Positions 8,452 through 15,559 of a stretch of 33,596 bases of DNA are shown piece after piece (the stretch's first letter is position 1; each line of letters opens with the position of its first letter). The translations under genes were made by a program, and so were the position numbers. A model generated the notes under the pieces. It did not search any database. It was not told where the DNA came from and saw nothing but the letters and a program-made list of their open reading frames with translations. The DNA comes from Kiritimatiellia bacterium (GTDB lineage Bacteria; Verrucomicrobiota; Kiritimatiellia; RFP12; UBA1067): positions 70,438 to 104,033 of the forward strand of contig JAFRDO010000065.1 of the NCBI GenBank assembly GCA_017403825.1, read 5' to 3'.

Positions 8452-8940
8452 TCAGGCGCCCTGCTTTCGGCGCTGCGCCATGAACGACGAAAGGATCATC
8501 AGCCCGACTGCCACGGTTATCAGCGAGTCGGCCACGTTAAAGCATGGGAAATGATGCGGCCCCCAGTGGAAGTCGAACATGTCCACCACGTAGCCGCGGA
8601 AGACGCGGTCGATCAGGTTGCCGACGATGCCGGCGTAAAGCAGCGGCTCGGCGACGGCGGCGAGACGCCCGGGCCCGAAGAACGAGCGCCGCTTCCAGAC
8701 AAGCAACGCAAGCGCGACGGCGCCGAACGCGGCGAGCGGCCACACCCTCCCCTGGAACATGCCCCAGGCGCAGCCCCGGTTCTCGACGTAGGCCAGGTTG
8801 AACAGGCCGGGAATCACGCAAACCACGCGCGGGCCGGACTCCGCAGACGGCCCGAGCATTCCGCATGCGAGCTCCTTCACGACCGCGTCCGCCAGAACGA
8901 GGTTCAGGACGACCGCGACCGTGATGAGCAGCCGCTTCAC
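8452..8940 (-). CDS. lspA: Lipoprotein signal peptidase (signal peptidase II)
   Basis: A 162-residue inner-membrane aspartic protease that removes the signal peptide from prolipoproteins after lipidation. Four hydrophobic segments are visible. The two catalytic aspartates are in the conserved boxes GNLIDR (Asp111) and FNVADS (Asp138), and the family's NLAYVENRGCAWGMF loop is intact. The start is GTG at 8940, which overlaps the dksA stop as GTGA; longer in-frame starts would run through dksA. The dksA-lspA gene order is also known from Chlamydiae. The gene is in the operon from the promoter at 11761. Confidence 0.94.
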   Translation of the reverse strand: MKRLLITVAVVLNLVLADAVVKELACGMLGPSAESGPRVVCVIPGLFNLAYVENRGCAWGMFQGRVWPLAAFGAVALALLVWKRRSFFGPGRLAAVAEPLLYAGIVGNLIDRVFRGYVVDMFDFHWGPHHFPCFNVADSLITVAVGLMILSSFMAQRRKQGA

Positions 8941-9668
8941 TTCGCCGTGCGCTCCATCTCGCGCTGGCACTCCATGCAGGTGAGCACGAACGGCTGGTTC
9001 AGCAGCCGCGGCTTGCGGATCAGCTGGCCGCAGACGGTGCATACGCCGTACGTGCCGTCGTCTATGCGGTGAAGGGCCTCGTCGATCTGCTGGATAGTGC
9101 GGTTAATGTTGCCCATCTGGCCGAGCGCCTGAAGGCGCAGCGTCTGGTTGGTGCCGTCTCCGCCGTCGGCCTCGTGGTCCTCGGACTCGTTGAACCCCGT
9201 CGCCCGCATCGCGTCGACGCCGCTCGTGGCGCGGGTGCGCGCCTCAAGGAGACGGCGGCGGAAGTCGCGCAGGTCGCTTGCGGAGAACTGCACGGTTTCC
9301 TTGCCCTGGGCGCGCGTAGTCGGACGCCGCGAAAGGCGGACTGCCTGGTTCTCCAGCTCTTCGGCCTTTGCGCTCTGCGCGGCCGAACGCTTCATCTCGG
9401 CGGCGATGGACGCCGCGAACGCGACTGCCTTCTCGGTGTCGATTGGCTCAAAATCCTCCTCCAGCGGCTTCATCGCGGCTGCCGGGACCTTCCGGATTAT
9501 GCGCGGCGGGACTCGCTTGACCGTTGGCTCAGCGGGGGCGGACTTCTCCTTCGCTGACGGAGCCTTGGCCGCCGGCTTCTTCGCCGGAGCCGACTTCTTA
9601 GCAACTGGCTTCTTTGCGACAGGCTTCTTCGCAACGCTCTTCTTGACTGCAGTCTTTTTCGTAGACAT
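8937..9668 (-). CDS. dksA: DksA/TraR-type RNA polymerase regulator with basic N-terminal tail
   Basis: A 243-residue protein. The C-terminal half (from about residue 120) is a DksA/TraR domain: a coiled-coil with the tip segment DGGDGT, equivalent to the DxxDxA tip that reaches the polymerase active site, then a four-cysteine zinc finger CTVCGQ...LTCMEC. The first 50 residues are a low-complexity tail of repeated AKKPVAKK units, similar to histone H1-like or topoisomerase tails, followed by a proline-rich linker. Such a tail is absent from the 151-residue E. coli protein and could bind nucleic acid. I choose the second ATG (9668), because AAAGGGGA lies six bases upstream of it and abuts the first ATG. 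The gene lies between the long greA and lspA. Confidence 0.9.
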   Translation of the reverse strand: MSTKKTAVKKSVAKKPVAKKPVAKKSAPAKKPAAKAPSAKEKSAPAEPTVKRVPPRIIRKVPAAAMKPLEEDFEPIDTEKAVAFAASIAAEMKRSAAQSAKAEELENQAVRLSRRPTTRAQGKETVQFSASDLRDFRRRLLEARTRATSGVDAMRATGFNESEDHEADGGDGTNQTLRLQALGQMGNINRTIQQIDEALHRIDDGTYGVCTVCGQLIRKPRLLNQPFVLTCMECQREMERTAK

Positions 9669-9674
9669 GACCAT

Positions 9675-9682
9675 TCCCCTTT
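9675..9682 (-). promoter_or_regulatory. Ribosome-binding site deciding the dksA start
   Basis: The minus strand reads AAAGGGGA directly before ATG-GTC-ATG. It has no spacing to the first ATG (9674) but six bases to the second (9668), which favours the second as the start. Confidence 0.6.
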
Positions 9683-9684
9683 CG

Positions 9685-9706
9685 AGGCGGCACGGGTGCG
9701 CCGCCT
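9685..9706 (-). promoter_or_regulatory. Stem-loop between greA and dksA
   Basis: A perfect 7-bp inverted repeat (AGGCGGC / GCCGCCT) with an 8-base loop lies in the 42-base gap between the greA-type gene and dksA, just upstream of the dksA ribosome-binding site. On the coding (minus) strand it is followed by CGAAAGGGG and not by a T-run, so it is not a standard terminator. It could be an mRNA processing or stability element that sets the greA to dksA ratio. It is seen in the sequence; the function is inferred. Confidence 0.4.
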
Positions 9707-9710
9707 TGCC

Positions 9711-11726
9711 TTAGATCTCTATTCCCGGAAGAAGCTTCATCCACTCCCTGATATCGTCGCCGAGCGGCCTGATCTCGCGGATCGTCGCGAACGAGATTCC
9801 GCCGTCCGCATCAGGCAGCTCGAAGTCGTCGCCGACCTTCTTGCCCAGCATGTTCTGCGCCACGCGCGTCTTCGACGACAAGATGCCCTTGTCGGGATCG
9901 TTGTCCCACTCGCCGAGGACGGACCACGTCTTCTCGCCGTCCTTGGTCGCGACAACCACGGTGACGCCGGGCATGACCTCGTCGGTCGTGGCGTCGGCGA
10001 AGTCGCCAGGCTTAACGGACTCAAGGTCGGCCTGCATCAGCGTCTGCTTCTGCATCAAGGCGCGCTGCTCGTCCTTCGCGTACTGGTACTCGGCGTTCTC
10101 GGAGAGGTCGCCGTAGCTCTTCGCGAACTCGATGCGCTTGACGTTCGCAGGCATATCCTCGTTTATGAGCTTGAGGTATTCCGCCTTCTTCAGGCCGAAA
10201 CTGCGATAAGAGGTGACACGGGCATATTCGCGCTTCGCCTCAGCCTTGACGACGTGGGACTCGAGCGTCGGGGCGATCTTCGTCATGCGTACGACCGTCG
10301 CGTGGTGCGTCGACGGATCCCATGCGATCGACGCCTGAAAGCGCTCGAAGAACAGCGCCTGGTCGCCCGGCGAGAGCCAGCCGAATACCTTCTCCAGCCA
10401 GGACCTGTCGCCGAAGAGCCGCCGCACGAGGTTCTGCATCTTGAGCGTCTCGCCGCTCTGGCGGCCTTCGCCGAGCGCAATCGCATGGGCAAGAAGCGTA
10501 ATGAGCGGCGGAACCTCCGCCCAGTCGCGGAACTGCTCGTACCGACCCACGAGGAGCGTGGTCAGCGTCGGCGGCGCCTTAGGCTGGCGCATCAGCTCGC
10601 CGACGGCCGCGCGGCACGCCGGATCTGAGCCGAACTGCGCGACAACTTCCGAGACGGCCGTGAAGCATAGCTCTGGAAGCGCCTGGCAGAGGCGTGCCTT
10701 CGCCACGCTGTCGGACGCGAGGAACGCGATCATCGCGCCGACTTCACGCGCCGGCAGCGCCGCAGCCGCCTTGACGTAGCGCTTGCGGTCCCAGAGGTAG
10801 GCGCGCATCTCGTCCGCCGGCGGGTTCGCGAACCCTAGCGCTGAGACTTCGCACGCGAGGCGCGCGTAAAGCGCGTCGTCGACCTTGCTGGCCGCCGTGA
10901 CAGCGAAGATGAGACGATCGCCGATCTTGGCCCGCACAGCGTCATCGGCCGTCTTGAACTTGCCTTGGGCGACGAACTCGCGCACGGACGCGAGAATCCT
11001 CTTCGGATCGGTCTCGTGGGCGAACGCTGTGAACCAGCCGTCGCCATAGTTCTCTGCGGACGCCTTCAGGCGGATCGGTTCCGCACGCTTCGCGGGAATC
11101 TCGACGCACTTGTCCTGCCGCAGGTCGGCTCTCGCCCGGTCCCAGAACTCCTTCCAGGCGACAGACTTGACGAAGCCGTTCTGGGCGCAGACGTCCTCAA
11201 GCCGGGCGACCGGCATGTCGCCGTAGCTGGCCAGCACTTCCTTGACGAAATCGCCGGGACGCTCCTTGAGCAGCTGCTCGAAAGCGGCAGAGTCGCGCTT
11301 GCGAAGCACGAGGATGTGGTTCTCGGGAGCGGAATCCAGCATGTCCGCCGCCGCCGCGTAAGTGAACTGATGGCCCTTCTTCGTCTTGAAGTCGACGGTG
11401 ATGCGCCGGTAGAAATAGTCGAGCTTGCGTACCTCGCCGAGCCCCCAGGCCCGGCTGAGGACCAACGCTCCCTGACGGAACGAAAGTAGCTTCTCAAGCC
11501 GCATGACAGACTCCGCAATCGGACGCCCCCCGAAGTCCGAGCCGTCGATGAACGACAGGATGAGCCTGTCCGTCGTCGCCTTCTTCAGCGCATCGCGAAC
11601 GTCCGCCGGCGTCTGGCTCTTCGCAAGCTCCACCAGGTTCTCCCGCACAAGACCGAACGCGCCCTCGAAATCATGCGCGTCGGCGCATTTGCCCAGCTGG
11701 TCCGCCAGCGTCTCCGTATCGGCCAT
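9711..11726 (-). CDS. greA: Long-form GreA/GreB-type transcript cleavage factor
   Basis: A 671-residue protein, about four times the length of E. coli GreA (158). Only the last 150 residues are GreA-like: a coiled-coil with the acidic tip GDLSENAEYQYAKDEQ (tip near residue 540), followed by the FKBP-like domain (VTVVVATKDGEKTWSVLGEWDNDPDKGILSSKTRVAQNMLGKKVGD, read as adjoining strands). The first 500 residues are helical and of unknown role. Chlamydial GreA is also a long form, so this is a PVC-type feature. The product should rescue backtracked RNA polymerase by stimulating RNA cleavage. The start is ATG 11726, which has GGAGGG four bases upstream; the ATG at 11738 has none. It is the first gene of the operon with dksA, lspA, dnaG and the HAD gene. 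Confidence 0.88.
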   Translation of the reverse strand: MADTETLADQLGKCADAHDFEGAFGLVRENLVELAKSQTPADVRDALKKATTDRLILSFIDGSDFGGRPIAESVMRLEKLLSFRQGALVLSRAWGLGEVRKLDYFYRRITVDFKTKKGHQFTYAAAADMLDSAPENHILVLRKRDSAAFEQLLKERPGDFVKEVLASYGDMPVARLEDVCAQNGFVKSVAWKEFWDRARADLRQDKCVEIPAKRAEPIRLKASAENYGDGWFTAFAHETDPKRILASVREFVAQGKFKTADDAVRAKIGDRLIFAVTAASKVDDALYARLACEVSALGFANPPADEMRAYLWDRKRYVKAAAALPAREVGAMIAFLASDSVAKARLCQALPELCFTAVSEVVAQFGSDPACRAAVGELMRQPKAPPTLTTLLVGRYEQFRDWAEVPPLITLLAHAIALGEGRQSGETLKMQNLVRRLFGDRSWLEKVFGWLSPGDQALFFERFQASIAWDPSTHHATVVRMTKIAPTLESHVVKAEAKREYARVTSYRSFGLKKAEYLKLINEDMPANVKRIEFAKSYGDLSENAEYQYAKDEQRALMQKQTLMQADLESVKPGDFADATTDEVMPGVTVVVATKDGEKTWSVLGEWDNDPDKGILSSKTRVAQNMLGKKVGDDFELPDADGGISFATIREIRPLGDDIREWMKLLPGIEI

Positions 11727-11730
11727 TTTT

Positions 11731-11736
11731 CCCTCC
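11731..11736 (-). promoter_or_regulatory. Ribosome-binding site deciding the greA start
   Basis: GGAGGG on the minus strand, overlapping the upstream in-frame ATG at 11738 and lying four bases before the ATG at 11726. It supports the latter as the start codon. Confidence 0.6.
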
Positions 11737-11760
11737 ATGTTGAAAATCGAAACGGAGGGG

Positions 11761-11769
11761 ATTATATCA
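11761..11769 (-). promoter_or_regulatory. Promoter of the greA-dksA-lspA-dnaG operon
   Basis: The minus strand reads TGATATAAT, a perfect TATAAT with an extended TGn. A weak -35 candidate TGTTCC (11784-11789) is 17 bp upstream. The predicted start near 11754 gives a leader of about 28 nt including the greA ribosome-binding site. The -10 overlaps the last codons and stop of gluQ, so some read-through from gluQ is possible. Confidence 0.7.
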
Positions 11770-12676
11770 TAATTGGCGCATGAGGAACAGTGGCTAAATC
11801 AAAGCGCGGCAGAAGGTCTACAAGGGAGAGACGCTCGCCAGTCTCCGCCCAGCCGCAGGTGGCGGCAAGGCGCCCTATCACCGCCTCCGGGCGCATGCCT
11901 TCGCGGCGGAAGGTCGCGATGCGCGTGTCGCCGTGCCGTTTCGCGAGGCGAAGCCCGTCCGGACCGACCACGAGCGGCACATGGCAGTACGCCGGCTCAG
12001 GCAGGCCAAGCGCACGCTGCACGAGTATCTGCGCCGGCGTCGCCGGCAGCAGGTCGTCGCCGCGCACGACCTCGGTCACGCCCATCGCGGCATCGTCCAC
12101 GACGACCGCAAGAGTGTACCCAGCGCCGTTCTCGTCGCGGGCGAGGGGGAAGTCGCCGAGCGCGGAGGCGACGTCCTGCGAGAAGCGTCCGGCGAACACG
12201 TCGTCGAATGTCACGACGGCGTCCGGCGGAGTCCTGAAGCGCCAGCATGGCGCGCCGCCCTTCGCGGCGGCGGCCTCGGCCCAGGACGAGAATCGTCCGC
12301 GGCAGGTTCCGGGGTAGCGGAGCTGCTCGCCGGCGTGCGGCGCGGACTGCGCGGCCGCGACGTCCCGCCGCGAACAGACGCAGGGATAGGCGAGCCCAGC
12401 TGCCAGCAGCCGGTCCAACGCGTCCCGGTAGAGGCCGATGCGTTCGCTCTGGACGTACTCCTCGTCCCAGTCGAAGCCAAGCCAGCGCAGGTCTTCCACC
12501 GCTTGTGCCGCCGCGCCCGGCTTGTCGCGCGGATGATCCAGGTCCTCGATCCTCAAGATGACGCGTCCTCCGGCGGCGCGCGAGCGCAGCCAGGCGATCA
12601 TGAAGGTGCGGACGTTGCCGAGGTGCATCGCACCGGTCGGCGACGGCGCCAGCCGGCCTACCGCCTTGGCGTTCAT
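11762..12676 (-). CDS. gluQ: Glutamyl-Q tRNA(Asp) synthetase
   Basis: A 304-residue paralogue of the GluRS catalytic domain that lacks the anticodon-binding domain, as expected for GluQ-RS, which attaches glutamate to queuosine in tRNA-Asp. The class I HIGH motif appears as PSPTGAMHLGN and the KMSKS equivalent as LRLAKRHGD. The zinc site of this family is present as CVC followed by RYPGTCRGR. The start ATG at 12676 overlaps the stop of the SIS gene (ATGA). It ends an operon otherwise devoted to sugar uptake and phosphorylation. A plain GluRS is less likely given the length. Queuosine biosynthesis genes are not in the window. Confidence 0.9.
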   Translation of the reverse strand: MNAKAVGRLAPSPTGAMHLGNVRTFMIAWLRSRAAGGRVILRIEDLDHPRDKPGAAAQAVEDLRWLGFDWDEEYVQSERIGLYRDALDRLLAAGLAYPCVCSRRDVAAAQSAPHAGEQLRYPGTCRGRFSSWAEAAAAKGGAPCWRFRTPPDAVVTFDDVFAGRFSQDVASALGDFPLARDENGAGYTLAVVVDDAAMGVTEVVRGDDLLPATPAQILVQRALGLPEPAYCHVPLVVGPDGLRLAKRHGDTRIATFRREGMRPEAVIGRLAATCGWAETGERLSLVDLLPRFDLATVPHAPIMI

Positions 12677-13299
12677 GACGCCTCGGAACCGAAGACGGAC
12701 GCTTCCACTGCGGCGCAAAGCGCGTGGTAAACGGGCAGATGAAGTTCCTGCACGAGATACGTCTCGGTCTCAGGAACGCAGATCGCAACGTCCGCAAGCG
12801 CGGCAAGGCGTCCGCCGGAAGCGCCGGTCAACGCCACGACCTTCATCCCCTTCGCATGAGCGACCTGCGCGGCGGCGACGCAGTTCGCCGAGTTGCCGGA
12901 CGTGGAAAGCGCGATCAGCACGTCGCCGGGGCAGCCTAGCCCCAGCACCTGCTGGGCGAACGCCGTCTCCCAGTCAACGTCATTGGCGAACGCCGTCAGG
13001 ATGCCGCTCATCGACACGAGCGACACGGCAGGCAGCGCGCCCTCGAGCTTCTCCGCCATCTCGGGCGGCAACTTCTCCTCAACATCTGCGGGCAAGGCGC
13101 GGCGAAGGCGAAAGCTCTTCATCAGCTCGCCCACGATATGCTCCGCGTCCGCCGCGCTTCCGCCGTTGCCGCACGTCAGCACCTTGCCGCCGCTGCGGTA
13201 GCATTCGAGAAGCGCGTCGAACGCTCGGCGGACCGAGCCTGCGCATTCCGCCAGCTGCGGCACGCGCGCAGTCAGCTCGTCCACGAAGTCGGCCATCAT
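12673..13299 (-). CDS. gmhA: SIS-domain phosphosugar isomerase, GmhA type
   Basis: A 208-residue SIS-domain protein. The phosphosugar-binding loop CGNGGSAADAEHIVGEL and the second loop LIALSTSGNSANCVAAA match the GmhA (sedoheptulose 7-phosphate isomerase) family. GmhA makes the heptose precursor of lipopolysaccharide. The protein carries an insertion of about 20 residues (RALPADVEEKLPPEMAEKL) compared with E. coli GmhA. Its neighbours are a sugar transporter and a ROK kinase, so it could act on another sugar phosphate. The ATG at 13299 is taken as start because it overlaps the MFS stop (ATGA) and has a purine-rich GGGGGAGGGA before it; the ATG at 13296 is the alternative. Confidence 0.82.
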   Translation of the reverse strand: MMADFVDELTARVPQLAECAGSVRRAFDALLECYRSGGKVLTCGNGGSAADAEHIVGELMKSFRLRRALPADVEEKLPPEMAEKLEGALPAVSLVSMSGILTAFANDVDWETAFAQQVLGLGCPGDVLIALSTSGNSANCVAAAQVAHAKGMKVVALTGASGGRLAALADVAICVPETETYLVQELHLPVYHALCAAVEASVFGSEAS

Positions 13300-14456
13300 T
13301 CCCTCCCCCTGGCAAAAAGCCCGAGCGCCAGCAGATAGGCAAGGCAGACAAGCAGCACGGCGACTATGCCGAATGCGCCGAACGACTTCTGCGCCGGGCC
13401 AAGCGCAGCCGACACAAGCCCGCCGCCGACTATCGCCATTACCATCAGCGCCGTAATCTCGTTCGCCTTCTCGGGAAACTTGGCTATCGCCAGGCCCATG
13501 CACATGCCGAAGCTGTTGGCCGTCATCAGCGCAACGACGAAGACGCAGGCGAGGAAGGCGAGCGGCGTGCCGACGAACGGGATAGCCGCCGTCACGACGA
13601 GGCCCGCGCCCATGCACCACGGGAAGCACGCCGCCGCGCTGATCTTGGCGAAGACGATCGCCCCAAGAAACGCCGCGCACGTCTTCGCGACGAAGTAGAC
13701 CGTGGGCCCCATGCCGGCCAGGTTGAGGTCCACCCTGTAGACGTTGCGCAGATACTCCGGAATCGCCACGGCGAACCCGACGTCCGCACCTACGGAAAAG
13801 AGTATGCCGACTGTCATCGCCGCGACATAGGGCTTCTTCAGCATCGCAAAGCAAGAGGCGAACGTGGTCTGAGGCGCACTCGCTGCGCCGCACCGCCTTT
13901 CGTCTGGAACGTCCGTCGCCAGCAGCCAGACGGCGGCTGCCGCCGTAAGGCAGCCGTATAGCGGGAAGAGCAGCTTCCAGTTCCCGAGCGCGGTCGCAGT
14001 GAGGTAGACGAAGACAGGTGTGAGCGCTGCGCAGACGGCCTTGACGAACTGGCCGAGCGATATCCGCGAAGTGAGCTTCGCCGGCTCGACGACATTGGAC
14101 ATCAGCGCGGGCAGCGCGGCCTGTATTATCGTGTTGCCGATGCCGACGAGGGCAAACGCGGCGACATATATCCACCACCGCTCCGCCGACGCGGCGAGCG
14201 GCAGGAACATCGCCGCAACCGTCACCGCGAGCGACGCGAGCACTGCGTTCTTGCGTCCGATGCGCCCGCACATGAGGCCGGTCGGGATAGAGATGAGCGC
14301 GAACCAGCAGTAGGCGAAGACGGGCATCAGCCAGGCGATCGCGTCGGCGTGAGCGGAGCACTCGGCCTTCACCTGTATCATCACCGTGCCGATGATGTCC
14401 CCGAAGCCCATCACGAAGAATCCGGCCAGTATCGGAAGCAGCGCCTTGTTCTTCAC
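13296..14456 (-). CDS. MFS sugar transporter, FHS/FucP-like
   Basis: A 386-residue inner-membrane protein with about 12 hydrophobic segments. The cytoplasmic MFS loop after helix 2 appears as GLMCGRIGRKNAVL. The segment LVGIGNTIIQAALPALMSNV resembles the FHS (fucose/glucose-galactose:H+ symporter) subfamily, which would fit proton-coupled sugar uptake. The start is a GTG at 14456 with GGAGGG about six bases upstream, 2 nt after the ROK stop. It shares the operon with a ROK kinase and a SIS isomerase, suggesting import, phosphorylation and isomerisation of one sugar. The substrate cannot be read from the sequence. Confidence 0.8.
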   Translation of the reverse strand: MKNKALLPILAGFFVMGFGDIIGTVMIQVKAECSAHADAIAWLMPVFAYCWFALISIPTGLMCGRIGRKNAVLASLAVTVAAMFLPLAASAERWWIYVAAFALVGIGNTIIQAALPALMSNVVEPAKLTSRISLGQFVKAVCAALTPVFVYLTATALGNWKLLFPLYGCLTAAAAVWLLATDVPDERRCGAASAPQTTFASCFAMLKKPYVAAMTVGILFSVGADVGFAVAIPEYLRNVYRVDLNLAGMGPTVYFVAKTCAAFLGAIVFAKISAAACFPWCMGAGLVVTAAIPFVGTPLAFLACVFVVALMTANSFGMCMGLAIAKFPEKANEITALMVMAIVGGGLVSAALGPAQKSFGAFGIVAVLLVCLAYLLALGLFARGRE

Positions 14457-14458
14457 CG

Positions 14459-15394
14459 TCAGCCCTCCATGTTCGCGACGGCGAGCGCGGCGTAGTCGCC
14501 TATGTTCTCGGAAAGCCCCGCCGGCACGATGCGGCAGGCCCGGAGGGCGAGCGGCAGGGCCTCGCGTGCGATTATCGGCTCGATCTCGCGCATGAAACGC
14601 TCGTGCTGGCGCATGAATACGCCCCCGAGCACGATGACCTCCGGATTGAGAATGTCGATCGTATAGGAGAGTATCGTGGCTAGGTGCGAAGCCGACTCGC
14701 GGAAGACTGCGGCGCAGAACTCGTCGCCTGCGTCAATCCGGCGGAAGAGCTCCTTCGCGCTGAAGTCGCCAGGCAGCTCCACGCCCTTTTCCGCCGCGCG
14801 GATCCGCGCAAGGCGTACGATCCCTGCGCCCGAACAGAAGCCCTCCGCGCTGCCTTCCTTGTTGTAGCCTACGGGGCCCGTCGGCGCAAGCCGTATGTGC
14901 CCGATCTCGCCCGCGTTGTCGTTCGTTCCGGAATAGAGGCGGCCGTCCAGCACCAGTCCCGCGCCCAGTCCCGTGCCGAACGTCATGAACACCATGTTGC
15001 GCGTGCCGCGTCCCGCGCCGAACTTCCACTCCGCGTACGCGCATGCGTTGGCGTCGTTCTGCAAGTGCACCGGCACGCCGAAGCGCTCCTCGAAGAAGCG
15101 GACGGCCGGCACGTCGTCCCACCCGGGCAAGTTCGGCGGAGAGAGAATGACGCCACGCCGCGAATCGAGCGGACCGCCGCAACTGATGCCGATGGTGAAG
15201 GACGCGGAGTCAGAAGAAGCAGCCTGCATGGCTCCGGGAATCCGCCGCGTGAACTCCTCCAGCGTCTCCTGCCAGGTCTTTCCAGCCGTCGGGAATTCTT
15301 CACGATGAAGGATCCGCACGGAATCCGCAGTGCAGTCGCCGACGGACAACGCGCACTTCGTGCCGCCAATGTCAATGCCGATTGATATGCTCAC
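14459..15394 (-). CDS. ROK-family sugar kinase
   Basis: A 311-residue cytoplasmic kinase of the ROK family. It has the phosphate-1 motif GIDIGGTK at the very N-terminus, the catalytic-Asp region LQNDANACAYAEW, the adenosine segment GTGLGAGLVLDGRLYSG, and IGHIRLAP. The usual zinc motif CxCGxxGCxE is replaced by GYNKEGSAEGFCSGAG, so the structural zinc is absent, as in a subset of ROK kinases. No helix-turn-helix domain precedes it, so it is an enzyme rather than an NagC/XylR repressor. The only plausible start is GTG 15394, with no Shine-Dalgarno sequence and a -10 box ending seven bases upstream, suggesting a leaderless message. It leads the ROK-MFS-SIS-gluQ operon. Confidence 0.88.
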   Translation of the reverse strand: MSISIGIDIGGTKCALSVGDCTADSVRILHREEFPTAGKTWQETLEEFTRRIPGAMQAASSDSASFTIGISCGGPLDSRRGVILSPPNLPGWDDVPAVRFFEERFGVPVHLQNDANACAYAEWKFGAGRGTRNMVFMTFGTGLGAGLVLDGRLYSGTNDNAGEIGHIRLAPTGPVGYNKEGSAEGFCSGAGIVRLARIRAAEKGVELPGDFSAKELFRRIDAGDEFCAAVFRESASHLATILSYTIDILNPEVIVLGGVFMRQHERFMREIEPIIAREALPLALRACRIVPAGLSENIGDYAALAVANMEG

Positions 15395-15401
15395 GCCGCA
15401 T

Positions 15402-15410
15402 ATTCTACCA
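15402..15410 (-). promoter_or_regulatory. ROK-operon promoter, start codon at +1
   Basis: The minus strand reads TGGTAGAAT, an extended -10, followed by seven bases (ATGCGGC) and the GTG start of the ROK gene. ACGATT lies 16 bases upstream of the -10 hexamer, at the same place as in the promoters at 26139 and 33436. The transcription start should coincide with the start codon. Confidence 0.55.
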
Positions 15411-15559
15411 TATTCTCCGCCCGAATCGTACCCCCTCCAACCCTCGCGACCCAACCGCCACGCGGAAGAAGCGACGGAGAGAGTTTGCAGGGCATTGCCA
15501 GCAGTACGTTCTCTGCGCTTCCGCGCAAGGCATAACCGCCGCCACAAAGCCAACTGCGG

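Noticed and set aside
15495..15535. Small hairpin (TGCGC / GCGCA) after the trimodular gene as terminator
   Set aside because: The stem is only five pairs and no T-run follows; the gap shows no convincing terminator.
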